64,000 nucleotides of DNA from CALMBW01 sp963779645 (lineage in GTDB: Bacteria; Actinomycetota; CADDZG01; WHSQ01): NCBI GenBank assembly GCA_963779645.1, contig CAVZYX010000005.1, forward strand, positions 1,240,001 to 1,304,000. The letters are read 5' to 3'. A program made the translations under genes and the position numbers. This document shows positions 52,605 through 61,615 of the stretch, piece after piece. A model generated the notes under the pieces. The model saw only the letters and a program-made list of their open reading frames with translations. It was not told where the DNA came from and did not search any database. Within the stretch, counting starts at the first letter, position 1. Each line of letters opens with the position of its first letter.

Positions 52605-53632
52605 ACAGACGGTCTTTCTTCAAGCGAGCCGGAGCTGCTGGAGCCATCGGTGGCGCGACGGTGCTCGGGGGAAAGCAACTGGTCGCTGCAGGTGACCCTC
52701 ATCGTCAGCACGGTCGCCGCGTTGTCGCGCAAGGAACTCACGCGGCGCACGGAACCGCTCATGGCGGACAGGGCGCGGTCGGAGTCGTGGACCACGTTCG
52801 CAACGGCTTCCATCCTCTCGAGATACTCACGGACTTCGACCGTGGGGAAGTAAGCACCGACGCATCTGGCCGCACCGTCCGCGAGTACGACTTCGTCGCG
52901 ACGACGAAGGAGATCGAGATCGCGCCCGGACTCTTCTTCCCGGCATGGACCTACAACGGGCGCGTTCCTGGCCCGACGATCAGGGCCACGGAAGGTGATC
53001 GAGTGCGAGTGACTCTGACCAACACGACGGAACACAAGCACACGATCCACTTCCACGGCATCCATCCTGCGGGCATGGACGGCGTTCCGGGGGCAGGAGA
53101 AGTCGGCCCGGGAGAATCGTTCGTGTACGACTTCATCGCCGAGCCATTCGGAACGCACCTGTACCACTGTCATTCGCATCCTTTGGCTCAGCACATCCAG
53201 CGTGGGCTCTATGGAGCTTTCATCATCGATCCCAAGCAAGGGCGTCCTCCTGCGAACGAGATGGTCATCGTGATGAACGCGTTCGATACGAACTTCGACG
53301 GTGGTAACGAGGTCTATGCAGCCAACACCATCGCGTTCGCGTACGTGAACGATCCGATCCCGATCAAGGCGGGGGAGCTGCAGCGGATGCATGTCGTGAA
53401 CGTCACGGAGTTCGACCCCTTGAACTCGATCCACCTTCACGCGAACTTCTTTAACGTTTTCCGGACGGGGACCTCACTTGAACCGACGGAGTTCACGGAC
53501 ATCCTGTCGTTCATCCAAGCCGAACGACACATGATCGAGTTCACCTACGAGGAAAAAGGGCTCTTCATGTTCCACGCCCATCAGACGGAGTTCGTCGACC
53601 TGGGCTGGATGAGCTTCTTCGAGGTCAGTTGA
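52592..53632 (+). CDS. Two-domain multicopper oxidase (Tat-exported)
   Basis: The twin-arginine signal NRRSFFKRAGAAGAIGG leads to export folded with copper. Copper ligands are visible: HTIHFHGIH, HLYHCHSHPLAQHIQRG, NSIHLHANFF and FMFHAHQTEF. At 346 residues it has two cupredoxin domains, like nitrite-reductase-type or small laccase-type enzymes. The His-rich stretch (RQHGRRVVAQGTHAAHGTAHGG) after the signal may hold metal. It overlaps the DtxR gene by 13 bp and the ZIP gene by one base, so metal (for example ferrous iron) oxidation is a reasonable guess. Confidence 0.9.
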   Translation: MGRVNRRSFFKRAGAAGAIGGATVLGGKQLVAAGDPHRQHGRRVVAQGTHAAHGTAHGGQGAVGVVDHVRNGFHPLEILTDFDRGEVSTDASGRTVREYDFVATTKEIEIAPGLFFPAWTYNGRVPGPTIRATEGDRVRVTLTNTTEHKHTIHFHGIHPAGMDGVPGAGEVGPGESFVYDFIAEPFGTHLYHCHSHPLAQHIQRGLYGAFIIDPKQGRPPANEMVIVMNAFDTNFDGGNEVYAANTIAFAYVNDPIPIKAGELQRMHVVNVTEFDPLNSIHLHANFFNVFRTGTSLEPTEFTDILSFIQAERHMIEFTYEEKGLFMFHAHQTEFVDLGWMSFFEVS

Positions 53633-54876
53633 TGGCCACAGCGACTTCTACGCCCCGTCGACCTTTGTGGGCTGCCGCGCTCGCCACCGTGCTTCTTCTG
53701 GCCGCTCTCGTCGGCTTGTTCAAGGTCTTCGACACGATGGTCAACTTCCGAGAGTCTCCTCCGGTCGAGTCACTCGCCTTCGAACGCACGATCTTCGAAG
53801 AGGGGCACATCGAATTGTTGGTGCGCAACGACGGCCCCGATGAAGTAGCGATCGCCCAACTCCTGGTCAACGATGCCTACTGGAACTTCGAGATCGGCGA
53901 CTCCGAACTCGGTCGCCTCGAAACCACTCGTATCTCACTGGACTACCCCTGGGAGGAAACGCTTCCGCTAGCGTTCACGGTGATCACTTCGACCGGCGTC
54001 ACGATCGTCCACGAGGTCGAGGCCGCCACGATCACACCGCAAGCCGATGCCTCGACCTTCGGCACCTACGCATTGCTCGGCATCTACATAGGTGTGATCC
54101 CGGTGGCTTTCGGTCTCTTCGCTTTTCCTCTGCTAAAGAGGATGGCGAAGAGATGGTTGGGCTTCTTCCTTGCGCTCACCCTCGGGCTTCTTGTTTTCCT
54201 CCTAGTCGACACCACGGTTGAGGGCCTCGAACTCGCCGGGGAAACTGCTTCAAGCCTTGACGGGATCGGCCTCTTCGCGATCGGTGTGCTGCTTGCTGTG
54301 TTCGGCCTCTTGTGGTTCGAGGAACGTCTGGCTCGCGGACGTAAGGGGGCCGCGGGTGCGCCCAGCGAACCGTCTTCTCTCGCGAGACATCTTCAGAATC
54401 CAGGAGCGAGAGAAGAAGGTTCGTCACCCGGGCTTGTGGTCGCGTATCTGATCGCAGCTGGGATCGGATTGCATAACCTCGGTGAGGGACTGGCCGTGGG
54501 TTCTGCTTTAGCGGCAGGCGAGGTTGCTCTGGGAACGTTCCTGGTGGTCGGATTCGCTCTTCACAACACAACCGAGGGACTCGCGATCGTCGCACCACTC
54601 GGCGGCGAATCGAAGCGGCCGAGTATCTGGCATTTCGTCGGCTTCGGGGCGGTCGCCGGTGCCCCCACGATCGTGGGGGCCTGGATCGGGGGATTCGCTT
54701 TCGCTCCGGCATGGGCGGCCCTCATGTTCGGGATCGCGGCAGGAGCCATCGCTCAGGTGTTGTGGACGATCGGACGGACGATGCGCGGAGAGATGTCTTT
54801 GAAACGCGGCCTTCCAACGCTTGGATTCATCACCGGTCTCGTCGTGATGTACGCCACCGGCTTGCTCACCGCGTAA
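53632..54876 (+). CDS. ZIP-family metal transporter with N-terminal outer domain
   Basis: 414 residues from ATG 53632 (TTG 53629 is alternative). One membrane helix, then an outer beta domain of about 110 residues (VESLAFERTIFEEGHIELLVR, VAIAQLLVNDAYW), then the ZIP helices with two metal motifs: GIGLHNLGEGLAVG and GFALHNTTEGLAIV. ZIP proteins move Zn, Fe or Mn into the cytosol. The added N-terminal beta domain is unusual and may interact with the neighbouring copper proteins. Confidence 0.92.
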   Translation: MATATSTPRRPLWAAALATVLLLAALVGLFKVFDTMVNFRESPPVESLAFERTIFEEGHIELLVRNDGPDEVAIAQLLVNDAYWNFEIGDSELGRLETTRISLDYPWEETLPLAFTVITSTGVTIVHEVEAATITPQADASTFGTYALLGIYIGVIPVAFGLFAFPLLKRMAKRWLGFFLALTLGLLVFLLVDTTVEGLELAGETASSLDGIGLFAIGVLLAVFGLLWFEERLARGRKGAAGAPSEPSSLARHLQNPGAREEGSSPGLVVAYLIAAGIGLHNLGEGLAVGSALAAGEVALGTFLVVGFALHNTTEGLAIVAPLGGESKRPSIWHFVGFGAVAGAPTIVGAWIGGFAFAPAWAALMFGIAAGAIAQVLWTIGRTMRGEMSLKRGLPTLGFITGLVVMYATGLLTA

Positions 54877-54882
54877 CCGTAT

Positions 54883-54888
54883 TAGGGT
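54883..54888 (+). promoter_or_regulatory. -10 box for near-leaderless cupredoxin gene
   Basis: TAGGGT followed by 8 nt and ATG (54897). Confidence 0.4.
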
Positions 54889-54896
54889 CCCTGCCG

Positions 54897-55283
54897 ATGA
54901 GAACTCGGATGCTCTGCCTCGTCTTGGTTTGCCTCGGTTCAATCGCGTGCTCGGGTTCCGACGTTGAAGGTGACGTCCTCATGACGGCCTCACAGACGTT
55001 CGGACCGCAGGATCTCACTGTGAGCGTGGGAGACGCCGTTGTGTTCGCGAACGACTCGAAAGAGACGCACACCGTCACTGCTTATGAGGATGAGGTTCCC
55101 GAAGGGGAGTACTTCGCCAGTGGTGGGTTCGGCTCCGAGGAAGAAGCGCGAGGCAACATAGCTGACGGACTGATAGACCCCGGTGAGACTTTCGAGGCGA
55201 CCTTCGACACACCCGGGACCTACGAGTATTTCTGTTTCCCGCACGAAACCAACGGCATGACCGGCACGATCACCGTCGAGTAG
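54897..55283 (+). CDS. Cupredoxin (plastocyanin-like) lipoprotein
   Basis: ATG 54897 gives 128 residues with a signal peptide and lipobox LGSIAC. The cupredoxin domain carries the type 1 copper ligands: His in SKETHTVTAYE, then Cys, His and Met in YEYFCFPHETNGMTGTI. It should be a membrane-tethered electron carrier, possibly partner of the multicopper oxidase. The frame open to 54711 lies inside the ZIP gene and is shadow. Confidence 0.9.
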   Translation: MRTRMLCLVLVCLGSIACSGSDVEGDVLMTASQTFGPQDLTVSVGDAVVFANDSKETHTVTAYEDEVPEGEYFASGGFGSEEEARGNIADGLIDPGETFEATFDTPGTYEYFCFPHETNGMTGTITVE

Positions 55284-55296
55284 CAACACACGGTCG

Positions 55297-55302
55297 TAGT
55301 CT
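55297..55302 (+). promoter_or_regulatory. -10 box for leaderless hydrolase gene
   Basis: TAGTCT followed by 6 nt and GTG (55309). Confidence 0.45.
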
Positions 55303-55308
55303 GCGGTC

Positions 55309-56052
55309 GTGAACATCGATCTTGAGATCCTGAGTGACGGCAACCGGCTGATAGGCGGTGCTTCGATCCCGGACGACCCACGCGGAGTCGTTCTTTTGCT
55401 CCATGGCATCCCGTCGGTAGCGCCTTCAGAGCCGGGGGACACCGGATACCCGGGTCTTGCTGGATCGTTCGCAGAGCGAGGCTGGCTTGCCGGTTGGATC
55501 GACATGCGCGCCGTCCGCGATTCCGGCGGTTACTTCTCGATCGAAGGCTGGGTGCGCGACGCGCGCGCCGCATCCGATGCACTCGGCGCTCTCGAAGCTG
55601 CTCACGGTCTACCGCGCGCCATCGTTGCCTCGTCCGCAGGCGGGGCCGTGGCGACACACGCGATCCAGAGAGGTCTCCCGGCTGACGCTCTTGCGCTTCT
55701 CGCGGCCCCCGCAACGTGGGTGAGTTTCGCCGGCGCCCCCGAAGAAGGTGTCCAACGGATCACCGAAGGAGCGGGGATGGCCCTGGCTCCCGAAGTACAC
55801 CAGGATCCAACTGAGTGGGCCGCCGAGTTCCAGACGGTAGCCACAGCATCCGCGATCGGCGAGTTGAAGATCCCGGTCCTGATCGTCCATGGAACGTCCG
55901 ACATCGTCGTTCCCGTCGACCACGCATCTCGTATCCACGAGCAAGCACCGGACGCCGAACTCCACATCCTCGAGGGGGCCGGCCACCAACTCAGACGAGA
56001 CCCGGACGCGATGGACATCGTCTTCGGTTGGTTGGACAAGGTGGTCGTCTAG
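55309..56052 (+). CDS. Alpha/beta hydrolase
   Basis: 247 residues: oxyanion VVLLLHGIPSVAP, nucleophile region AIVASSAGGAVATHAI (S-x-G-G variant), acid in VHGTSDIVVPVDHA and His in LEGAGHQLRRD. It fits esterase or peptidase-like hydrolases with no evident substrate. GTG 55309 is the likely start, 6 nt after TAGTCT. A zinc ribbon gene begins at the next base after its stop. Confidence 0.88.
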   Translation: MNIDLEILSDGNRLIGGASIPDDPRGVVLLLHGIPSVAPSEPGDTGYPGLAGSFAERGWLAGWIDMRAVRDSGGYFSIEGWVRDARAASDALGALEAAHGLPRAIVASSAGGAVATHAIQRGLPADALALLAAPATWVSFAGAPEEGVQRITEGAGMALAPEVHQDPTEWAAEFQTVATASAIGELKIPVLIVHGTSDIVVPVDHASRIHEQAPDAELHILEGAGHQLRRDPDAMDIVFGWLDKVVV

Positions 56053-56298
56053 ATGGTCTTCGGGACCTGGGTCCTAGTCGTGGGAGGCATCGTTGCGGCG
56101 ATCCTCCTAGGCATCGGTATGGCCTTCGACGTCACCGCGCTGATCATCCTCGGCGGGATAGTGATCGTCGGTGTTGTCGGTCTGGGGGTAGTGGCGAAGA
56201 TGCGGTCGGGCGCCGTTGCTCCGCTCGAGTGCCCGGAATGCGGTGGGCTGTTGTCCCCCAACGCCCCCTACTGCAAGCACTGCGGCGTTTCTTTGTAA
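56053..56298 (+). CDS. Two-helix membrane protein with C-terminal zinc ribbon
   Basis: 81 residues: two hydrophobic helices (VLVVGGIVAAILLGIGMAF, ALIILGGIVIVGVVGLGVVA) and a zinc ribbon CPECGG-x9-CKHCG. The ATG directly follows the hydrolase stop. The last codons (VSL-stop) lie in a 49-bp repeat shared with the ilvD end. Function unknown. Confidence 0.8.
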   Translation: MVFGTWVLVVGGIVAAILLGIGMAFDVTALIILGGIVIVGVVGLGVVAKMRSGAVAPLECPECGGLLSPNAPYCKHCGVSL

Positions 56299-56337
56299 GA
56301 ATCATCACCTGTGAAGGGGTCAATCCCGCACAGATTC
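56289..56337 (+). repeat. 49-bp two-hairpin 3'-end repeat, copy 2 (zinc ribbon end)
   Basis: It matches copy 1 at 48 of 49 bases, with the upstream gene's TAA at the same place in the element (its bases 8-10). CTGTG (56309-56313) pairs with CACAG (56329-56333); the TTCTT/AAGAA stem is retained, one pair shorter than in copy 1. It lies between the zinc ribbon gene and lpd. Confidence 0.85.
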
Positions 56338-56391
56338 CGTATAGATATCCCTCGAACCCGATGAGCTTCGGGACAGAAAGGTGGGAGGCAG

Positions 56392-57816
56392 GTGGCACAG
56401 GGATCGGAGCAGTTCGATCTCGTGATCCTCGGAGGTGGCAACGGCGGATACGCCGCGGCCTTCCGGGCGAGAGCTCTCGGCATGTCGGTGGCGATGGTCG
56501 AGAAAGACAAGGTCGGAGGAACGTGTCTCCACCGCGGTTGCATCCCCACCAAAGCGTTGCTACATGCAGGCGAGCTGATGGACGAGATCCGCGAAGCCGG
56601 CAACTTCGGCGTTCTGGTTCATGGCGAACCTGAGGTCGACTGGGGCAAGGTCCTCAATTTCAAAGATGGAGTTGTCAGTCGGTCCTACAAAGGACTGTCC
56701 GGCCTCGTTAAAGCCCGCGGTGTCGAGCTTGTCGAAGGCGAAGGGAAGTTGGTCGGACCTCGTTCGATCACCGTCACGACCGCCGACGGACAGCGCGCTC
56801 TTCAAGCGAGCAAGGGGATCATCGTTTCGACGGGCAGTTACCCGCGCGACCTACCGTTCATCAAGGCTGACGGCGATCGCGTTCACAACAGCAATCACGG
56901 TCTAACTGCCGATTCCATCCCGGGCAGCGTGATCGTCGTAGGTGGGAACTACATCGGTCTTGAGTTCGCTTCGATCTACAAGAGCTTCGGCGCCGAAGTG
57001 ACGGTTGTCGAGATGCTTCCGAAGATCGCTCCTGCCGAGGACGACGACATCTCTGAAGCACTGCACAAGTTGCTGATGAAGCGCGGCATCAAGTTCAAGC
57101 TCGGTGTCGCGGTTACGGAAGCGAAGACGAACGACTCAGGTGTCGAGGTGACCATCGACAAGGACGGCAAGGTCGAGACGTTGACGGCCGAGCGCATGTT
57201 CGTTGCCATCGGTCGCGGCCCCCGCACCGACGGTATCGGCCTCGAAGAGATCGGGGTGAAAACCGACAAGGGGTTCATCGTTACCGACCTCACCTACAGA
57301 ACCTCCGTCGATGGTGTTTACGCGATCGGAGACTGCATCCATATCCCCGAGGCGAACTGGCCCCATCCGCAACTCGCGCATGTTGCATACGCCGAGGGCA
57401 TGGCCGTTGCAGAGCGCATAGCTGGTGAGCCTGCTCCGATCGTCGATTACGTCAACATCCCGCACGTCATCTACTGCCAGCCCGAGGTCGCAGCTGTTGG
57501 CCTCACCGAAGCCAAAGCGAAAGAGCTCGGGATGGAGGTCGTCTCCAAGCGGTACGCCTTCTCGGCTAACGCTCGAGCGCAGATGCTGGGTGGTGGACAG
57601 GGATTCGTGAAGTCCATCGCAGAGAAAGATGGAGCCATCGTGGGCGTCCACATCATCGGCCCCCACGCCTCGGACCTCATCTCGGAAGCGATGCTCGTCA
57701 CTTCATGGGAGGCCTACCCGCAGGAGCTCGGAGTTCTGGTGCATCCACACCCCACTCTTTCCGAGGTCCTGGGCGAGACCTTCCTGGAGCACGCAGGCCG
57801 CCCACTCCACGGTTAA
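56392..57816 (+). CDS. lpd: Dihydrolipoyl dehydrogenase (E3)
   Basis: 474 residues: FAD site LVILGGGNGGYAAAFRA, redox-active disulfide VGGTCLHRGCIPTKALL, NAD site VVGGNYIGLEFASIY, second FAD site YAIGDCI and C-terminal active-site His-Glu in HPHPTLSEVLGET. It reoxidises lipoamide of 2-oxoacid dehydrogenase complexes whose E2 and E1 genes follow. GTG start behind AGGTGGGAGGCAG. Confidence 0.96.
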   Translation: MAQGSEQFDLVILGGGNGGYAAAFRARALGMSVAMVEKDKVGGTCLHRGCIPTKALLHAGELMDEIREAGNFGVLVHGEPEVDWGKVLNFKDGVVSRSYKGLSGLVKARGVELVEGEGKLVGPRSITVTTADGQRALQASKGIIVSTGSYPRDLPFIKADGDRVHNSNHGLTADSIPGSVIVVGGNYIGLEFASIYKSFGAEVTVVEMLPKIAPAEDDDISEALHKLLMKRGIKFKLGVAVTEAKTNDSGVEVTIDKDGKVETLTAERMFVAIGRGPRTDGIGLEEIGVKTDKGFIVTDLTYRTSVDGVYAIGDCIHIPEANWPHPQLAHVAYAEGMAVAERIAGEPAPIVDYVNIPHVIYCQPEVAAVGLTEAKAKELGMEVVSKRYAFSANARAQMLGGGQGFVKSIAEKDGAIVGVHIIGPHASDLISEAMLVTSWEAYPQELGVLVHPHPTLSEVLGETFLEHAGRPLHG

Positions 57817-57850
57817 CGCCCGCGTCATATTGAAGAATCACAATGGGCGT

Positions 57851-59275
57851 ATGCGTCGTACCAAGATCATCGCCACGCTCGGCCCTGCCTCCTGGGGCAA
57901 GAAAGAGGTCCGCGCCCTCCTAGAGGCTGGGGCGGATGTTTTCCGCGTCAACCTGGCGCACGGGACCAGAGCCGAGCACGAGAACGCGATACGGACGGCA
58001 CGGGAGCAGGCCCGCGAACTTGGACGGGTCGTCGGCATCCTGGCGGACCTGCCTGGGCCGAAGATGCGAACCGGCCCGGTCCAAGGCGACGAGGTCGAGC
58101 TCCATCCCGGTAGAACCTTCGTTCTCACCTCTGAAGATGTTGAAGGGGATTCCGAACGCGTCTCCACCTCGATCGCAGACCTCTCCGAACTGACCCAGGT
58201 GGGTGAAGAGATCTATCTCGCAGACGGCGAGATCGTCCTAAGTGTCAAAGCGATCACCAGCGGCGAGGTTGTCACCGAAGTGATGCGCGGCGGGTTCCTT
58301 AGGTCGCGCAAGGGGATGCACATCCCCCGAGCGGAGCGCAAAGTCCAGGCGTTCACACCGAGGGATTCCGAAGCTCTATCGGAAGCCTTGAAACTCAAGG
58401 TCGATTTCATCGGCTTGAGCTTCATCCGCGACGAATCCGACGTGCAGCGCGTGAAGGATGAGTTGCCGAAGAAGGGACGGCGCCCACTGTTGGTCGCGAA
58501 GATCGAAACCGGTAGCGCCGTTGAGCATCTCTCGGAGATCGTTGCTGTCGCTGACGCCGTGATGGTTGCGCGGGGGGACCTCGGCATCCAACTTCCCCTT
58601 CACATGGTGCCCCTCCTTCAGAAAGAGATCATCGCCAGCTGTAATGAGGCAGGTAAGCCGGTGATCACGGCGACCCAGATGCTCGAGTCCATGACGCGGT
58701 CGCCCCTTCCCACGCGGGCCGAAGTAACTGACGTTGCTAACGCGGTCCTGGACGGCACCCACACGCTGATGCTGTCTGAAGAGACGGCGATCGGTGACTA
58801 CGCGGTCGAGTCCGTGATGCAGATGTCGGAGATCGCGTCGGCCGCCGAGATCGCGGAAGAGCGCTTCATCACCGAACCCGACTCAGCGCACATGTCTGAC
58901 GACCGCGTCTCCTGGGCGGTGGCACATGCAGCGGTGCAGGCCGCGGAAGACCTTGGGGTCGCGGCCATCCTTTGCCCGACACGATCGGGGTCGACTCCGT
59001 TCCGTGTGGCCGCGTTCAGGCCCTCGATGCCGATCGTCGGACTGTCGGAGAAGACCGACACCCTCGGGGCGTTGACCCTGGTGTGGGGAGTCACCGCCCT
59101 TCCAGTCGACCCTCCACCGGAAGACGACACGGCCGAGAAGGACGTTGAACGAGCATGGCGTTCGGCCAAGAGCGCAGGGATCGTGCGCGCTGGGGACCAT
59201 GTTGCTGTTGTGGCGGGGTCTCCGGGCCGACGTGCCGGACGCACCGATTACGTGAGGATCATCAAAGTCATCTAG
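57851..59275 (+). CDS. pyk: Pyruvate kinase
   Basis: 474 residues from ATG 57851 (MRRTKIIATLGPASWGKKEV). The active site is intact: DVFRVNLAHGT (usual N-x-S/A-H), LADLPGPKMRTG, KIETGSAVEHLSEI, VMVARGDLGIQLP and ITATQMLESMTRSPLPTRAEVTDVANAVLDG in pieces. It makes pyruvate and ATP from phosphoenolpyruvate. An upstream extension is lpd shadow. A CACAAT 6 nt before the ATG may be a leaderless -10. Confidence 0.96.
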   Translation: MRRTKIIATLGPASWGKKEVRALLEAGADVFRVNLAHGTRAEHENAIRTAREQARELGRVVGILADLPGPKMRTGPVQGDEVELHPGRTFVLTSEDVEGDSERVSTSIADLSELTQVGEEIYLADGEIVLSVKAITSGEVVTEVMRGGFLRSRKGMHIPRAERKVQAFTPRDSEALSEALKLKVDFIGLSFIRDESDVQRVKDELPKKGRRPLLVAKIETGSAVEHLSEIVAVADAVMVARGDLGIQLPLHMVPLLQKEIIASCNEAGKPVITATQMLESMTRSPLPTRAEVTDVANAVLDGTHTLMLSEETAIGDYAVESVMQMSEIASAAEIAEERFITEPDSAHMSDDRVSWAVAHAAVQAAEDLGVAAILCPTRSGSTPFRVAAFRPSMPIVGLSEKTDTLGALTLVWGVTALPVDPPPEDDTAEKDVERAWRSAKSAGIVRAGDHVAVVAGSPGRRAGRTDYVRIIKVI

Positions 59276-59394
59276 CGCTGGGTGCAAGAACGGCTCCCAA
59301 CTATTAGCGGTAATCTCGGTTGGCGTTCCGCGGCGTTCGTGCGGTTCGTACATCTCAATCGCCAAGAGGAACTCGAAGGGGAGGATCGCACTCG

Positions 59395-60831
59395 ATGGCA
59401 GAGGTCAAGATGCCTCAGCTCGGCGAAACCGTCGTCGAAGGAACGATCACCAAGTGGTTGAAGCAAGAGGGTGACACGGTCGAAGAGGACGAGCTCCTCG
59501 TAGAGATCTCGACCGACAAGGTCGACTCCGAGGTCCCGTCATCGGTTGGCGGCGTACTCAAGAAGATCCTCGTGCCGGAAGGCGAGACCGTCTCGGTAGG
59601 TACAGCCCTCGCGATCATCGAGGGCGAGGGCGGTTCATCTGGAGAGTCAGAGGCAGCTGCTCCGGAGACGCAGTCCGAAGCGAAGGCTGAAGACCCCGCG
59701 CCGCCCAAGAGCGAAGAGCCTGCCGAGCAACCTGCGGCACAGCAGCAAGCTCCTCCTCCGCCACCACAGGAGACAAAGGAGCAGCCCGCCGCCAAGCAGG
59801 CACCGCCCGAGCCATCGGCCGACCAAGGCGGGCCGCTAGAAACGGCTCCCGCTGCAGCGGCTCCTCAGGGAACTCCAGGCGATATCTCGAAGCGGGGCAT
59901 CATCTCGCCTCTCGTACGCCGATTGGCGGATGAGAACGACATCAACCTCGAAGCTATCGAGGGCACCGGCACCGGCGGTCGCATCAGAAAGACCGACGTC
60001 CTCCGATTCCTCGAAGAGCGCAAACGTCGACCTTCGGCTCCCGCAGCAGCAGCCGTCGGCGGACCCGAACCGGTTCCTCAGAAGGCCCCTGTCACTCAAG
60101 CCGAACCCGGCGCGCGCGAAGAGGTCGTCCCGTGGAGCAACATCCGCCGCCGCACCGCCGAACACATGGTGGCTTCCTCCCGGACGGTCGCTCGAGCCTG
60201 GAACGCCGTTGAAACAGATTGGACGAATGTCGTCAGCATCCGAACCGCCGCGAAGGAGAGTTTCAAGAAAGCCGAAGGTTTCAACCTGACGTTCATGCCG
60301 TTCCTCTGCAAGGCCGTGTGCGACACGTTGAGAGAGATGCCGGAACTGAACGCAACGTTCGACGAGGAGAACCAGGCGAACATCGTCAAGCACTACGTGA
60401 ATCTCGGCATCGCGGTCGCTCTCGAGGGCGGTGGGCTGATAGTTCCCGTGATCAAAGATGCGGACGGAAAGAACCTGACCGGCTTGGCCCGGGCGATCAA
60501 CGACATCGCGGTGCGGGCTCGGACCAAGAAGCTCACGCCCGACGACCTCACCGGTGGAACGTTCACCATCACGAACCCTGGGCCGTTCGGGAGCAAGCTT
60601 TCGGTTCCGATCATCCCTCAGGGCCAGACCGCGATCCTCGCCTTCGAAGCGATCGAGAAGCGAGTCATGGTTACGGACGACGACGCCATAGCGATCCGTT
60701 CGATGGGGTTCTTGCCTCTCTCGTGGGATCACCGGGTGATCGACGGAGCCGAAGCGGCGAGGTTCCTCCAGCGACTTTCGGAGCGGATCGAAACCACAGA
60801 CTTCTCAGCAGATCTGTCGCAGTACCTGTAG
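59395..60831 (+). CDS. 2-oxoacid dehydrogenase E2 (dihydrolipoamide acyltransferase)
   Basis: 478 residues from ATG 59395 (RBS GGGGAGG). One lipoyl domain (MPQLGETVVEGTITKWL; lipoylated Lys in EISTDKVDSEV, about 43), a Pro/Ala/Glu-rich linker, a peripheral subunit-binding domain (SPLVRRLADENDINLEAIEG, about 178-212) and the acyltransferase core ending PLSWDHRVIDGAEAARFL (His about 445). With E1 alpha and beta just downstream it probably serves a branched-chain 2-oxoacid complex; the sequence alone does not exclude pyruvate or 2-oxoglutarate. Confidence 0.93.
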   Translation: MAEVKMPQLGETVVEGTITKWLKQEGDTVEEDELLVEISTDKVDSEVPSSVGGVLKKILVPEGETVSVGTALAIIEGEGGSSGESEAAAPETQSEAKAEDPAPPKSEEPAEQPAAQQQAPPPPPQETKEQPAAKQAPPEPSADQGGPLETAPAAAAPQGTPGDISKRGIISPLVRRLADENDINLEAIEGTGTGGRIRKTDVLRFLEERKRRPSAPAAAAVGGPEPVPQKAPVTQAEPGAREEVVPWSNIRRRTAEHMVASSRTVARAWNAVETDWTNVVSIRTAAKESFKKAEGFNLTFMPFLCKAVCDTLREMPELNATFDEENQANIVKHYVNLGIAVALEGGGLIVPVIKDADGKNLTGLARAINDIAVRARTKKLTPDDLTGGTFTITNPGPFGSKLSVPIIPQGQTAILAFEAIEKRVMVTDDDAIAIRSMGFLPLSWDHRVIDGAEAARFLQRLSERIETTDFSADLSQYL

Positions 60832-60853
60832 GAGGACCCAGGGGGGTTAACGG

Positions 60854-61594
60854 GTGGAGAGTTTCAGGAGCGGCTCGGGACCGCTGAGCGCTTCGTGGTT
60901 GGGTTGCGTTGACTACGCCGACGCGTGGGAACTTCAACGCGAGCTCTTCCTCACCCGGCTCGACGGAGACCGAGGAGACATGCTCTTACTCCTCGAACAT
61001 CCGCACACCTACACACTCGGCCGCCGAGCGGTGAAGAACGACGTTGTCTATTCGGAGAACGAAAGGCGAGCCCGGGGGATATCGCTCTACGACGTGGACC
61101 GTGGGGGCCGGGCGACCTACCACGGCCCCGGCCAGCTGGTTGGTTACCCGATCCTCGAGCTAGGCGACCGCTACGACGTCATGCGCTACCTGCGCAGGCT
61201 CGAGAAGGTCTTGATCGATACCGCTAGAGAACTGGGTGTGGATGCGCATCGAGACCCGGAGCACACCGGGGTGTGGGTGGGGTCGAACAAGCTGGGTGCC
61301 ATCGGCGTCAAGATCACGCGGGGCATCACGATGCATGGCTTCGCTTTCAACGTGACGACGGACCTGTCCATGTTCTCCGGTATTGTTCCGTGCGGCATCA
61401 CCGACAGGTGGGTCACTTCGATCGAGTCCGAGACAGGCGTGCGGCGTTCGGTCAAGGAAGTTGGGGAGATCGCAGCGAGGAATCTCGCTTCAGCGTTCGA
61501 CCTTTCTCTCGTTTGGACACATCCGAAGGCGATGCGCGCCTTCGAGGTCACCAAGGACCGTGCCTTCGAGGGTGTCGAAACGTATCTGAATTGA
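60854..61594 (+). CDS. lipB: Octanoyltransferase
   Basis: 246 residues. LipB moves octanoyl from ACP to lipoyl domains. Motifs: LEHPHTYTLGRRA, GGRATYHGPGQLVGYPI, catalytic Lys in SNKLGAIGVKITRGITMHGFAFNV (about 145) and Cys in IVPCGITDRWVTSI (about 178). It lies between E2 and E1 alpha, so lipoylation and its target are co-encoded. GTG start behind AGGAGGACC. Confidence 0.96.
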   Translation: MESFRSGSGPLSASWLGCVDYADAWELQRELFLTRLDGDRGDMLLLLEHPHTYTLGRRAVKNDVVYSENERRARGISLYDVDRGGRATYHGPGQLVGYPILELGDRYDVMRYLRRLEKVLIDTARELGVDAHRDPEHTGVWVGSNKLGAIGVKITRGITMHGFAFNVTTDLSMFSGIVPCGITDRWVTSIESETGVRRSVKEVGEIAARNLASAFDLSLVWTHPKAMRAFEVTKDRAFEGVETYLN

Positions 61595-61615
61595 TCCGGG
61601 GCTCGAGGAGGAGCT

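Noticed and set aside
54873..54899. Third sigma-28-like motif, TAAC-N15-GCCGATGA, before the cupredoxin
   Set aside because: The -10 element would overlap the start codon (GCCGATGA contains the ATG) and the first box is TAAC, so it is probably chance.
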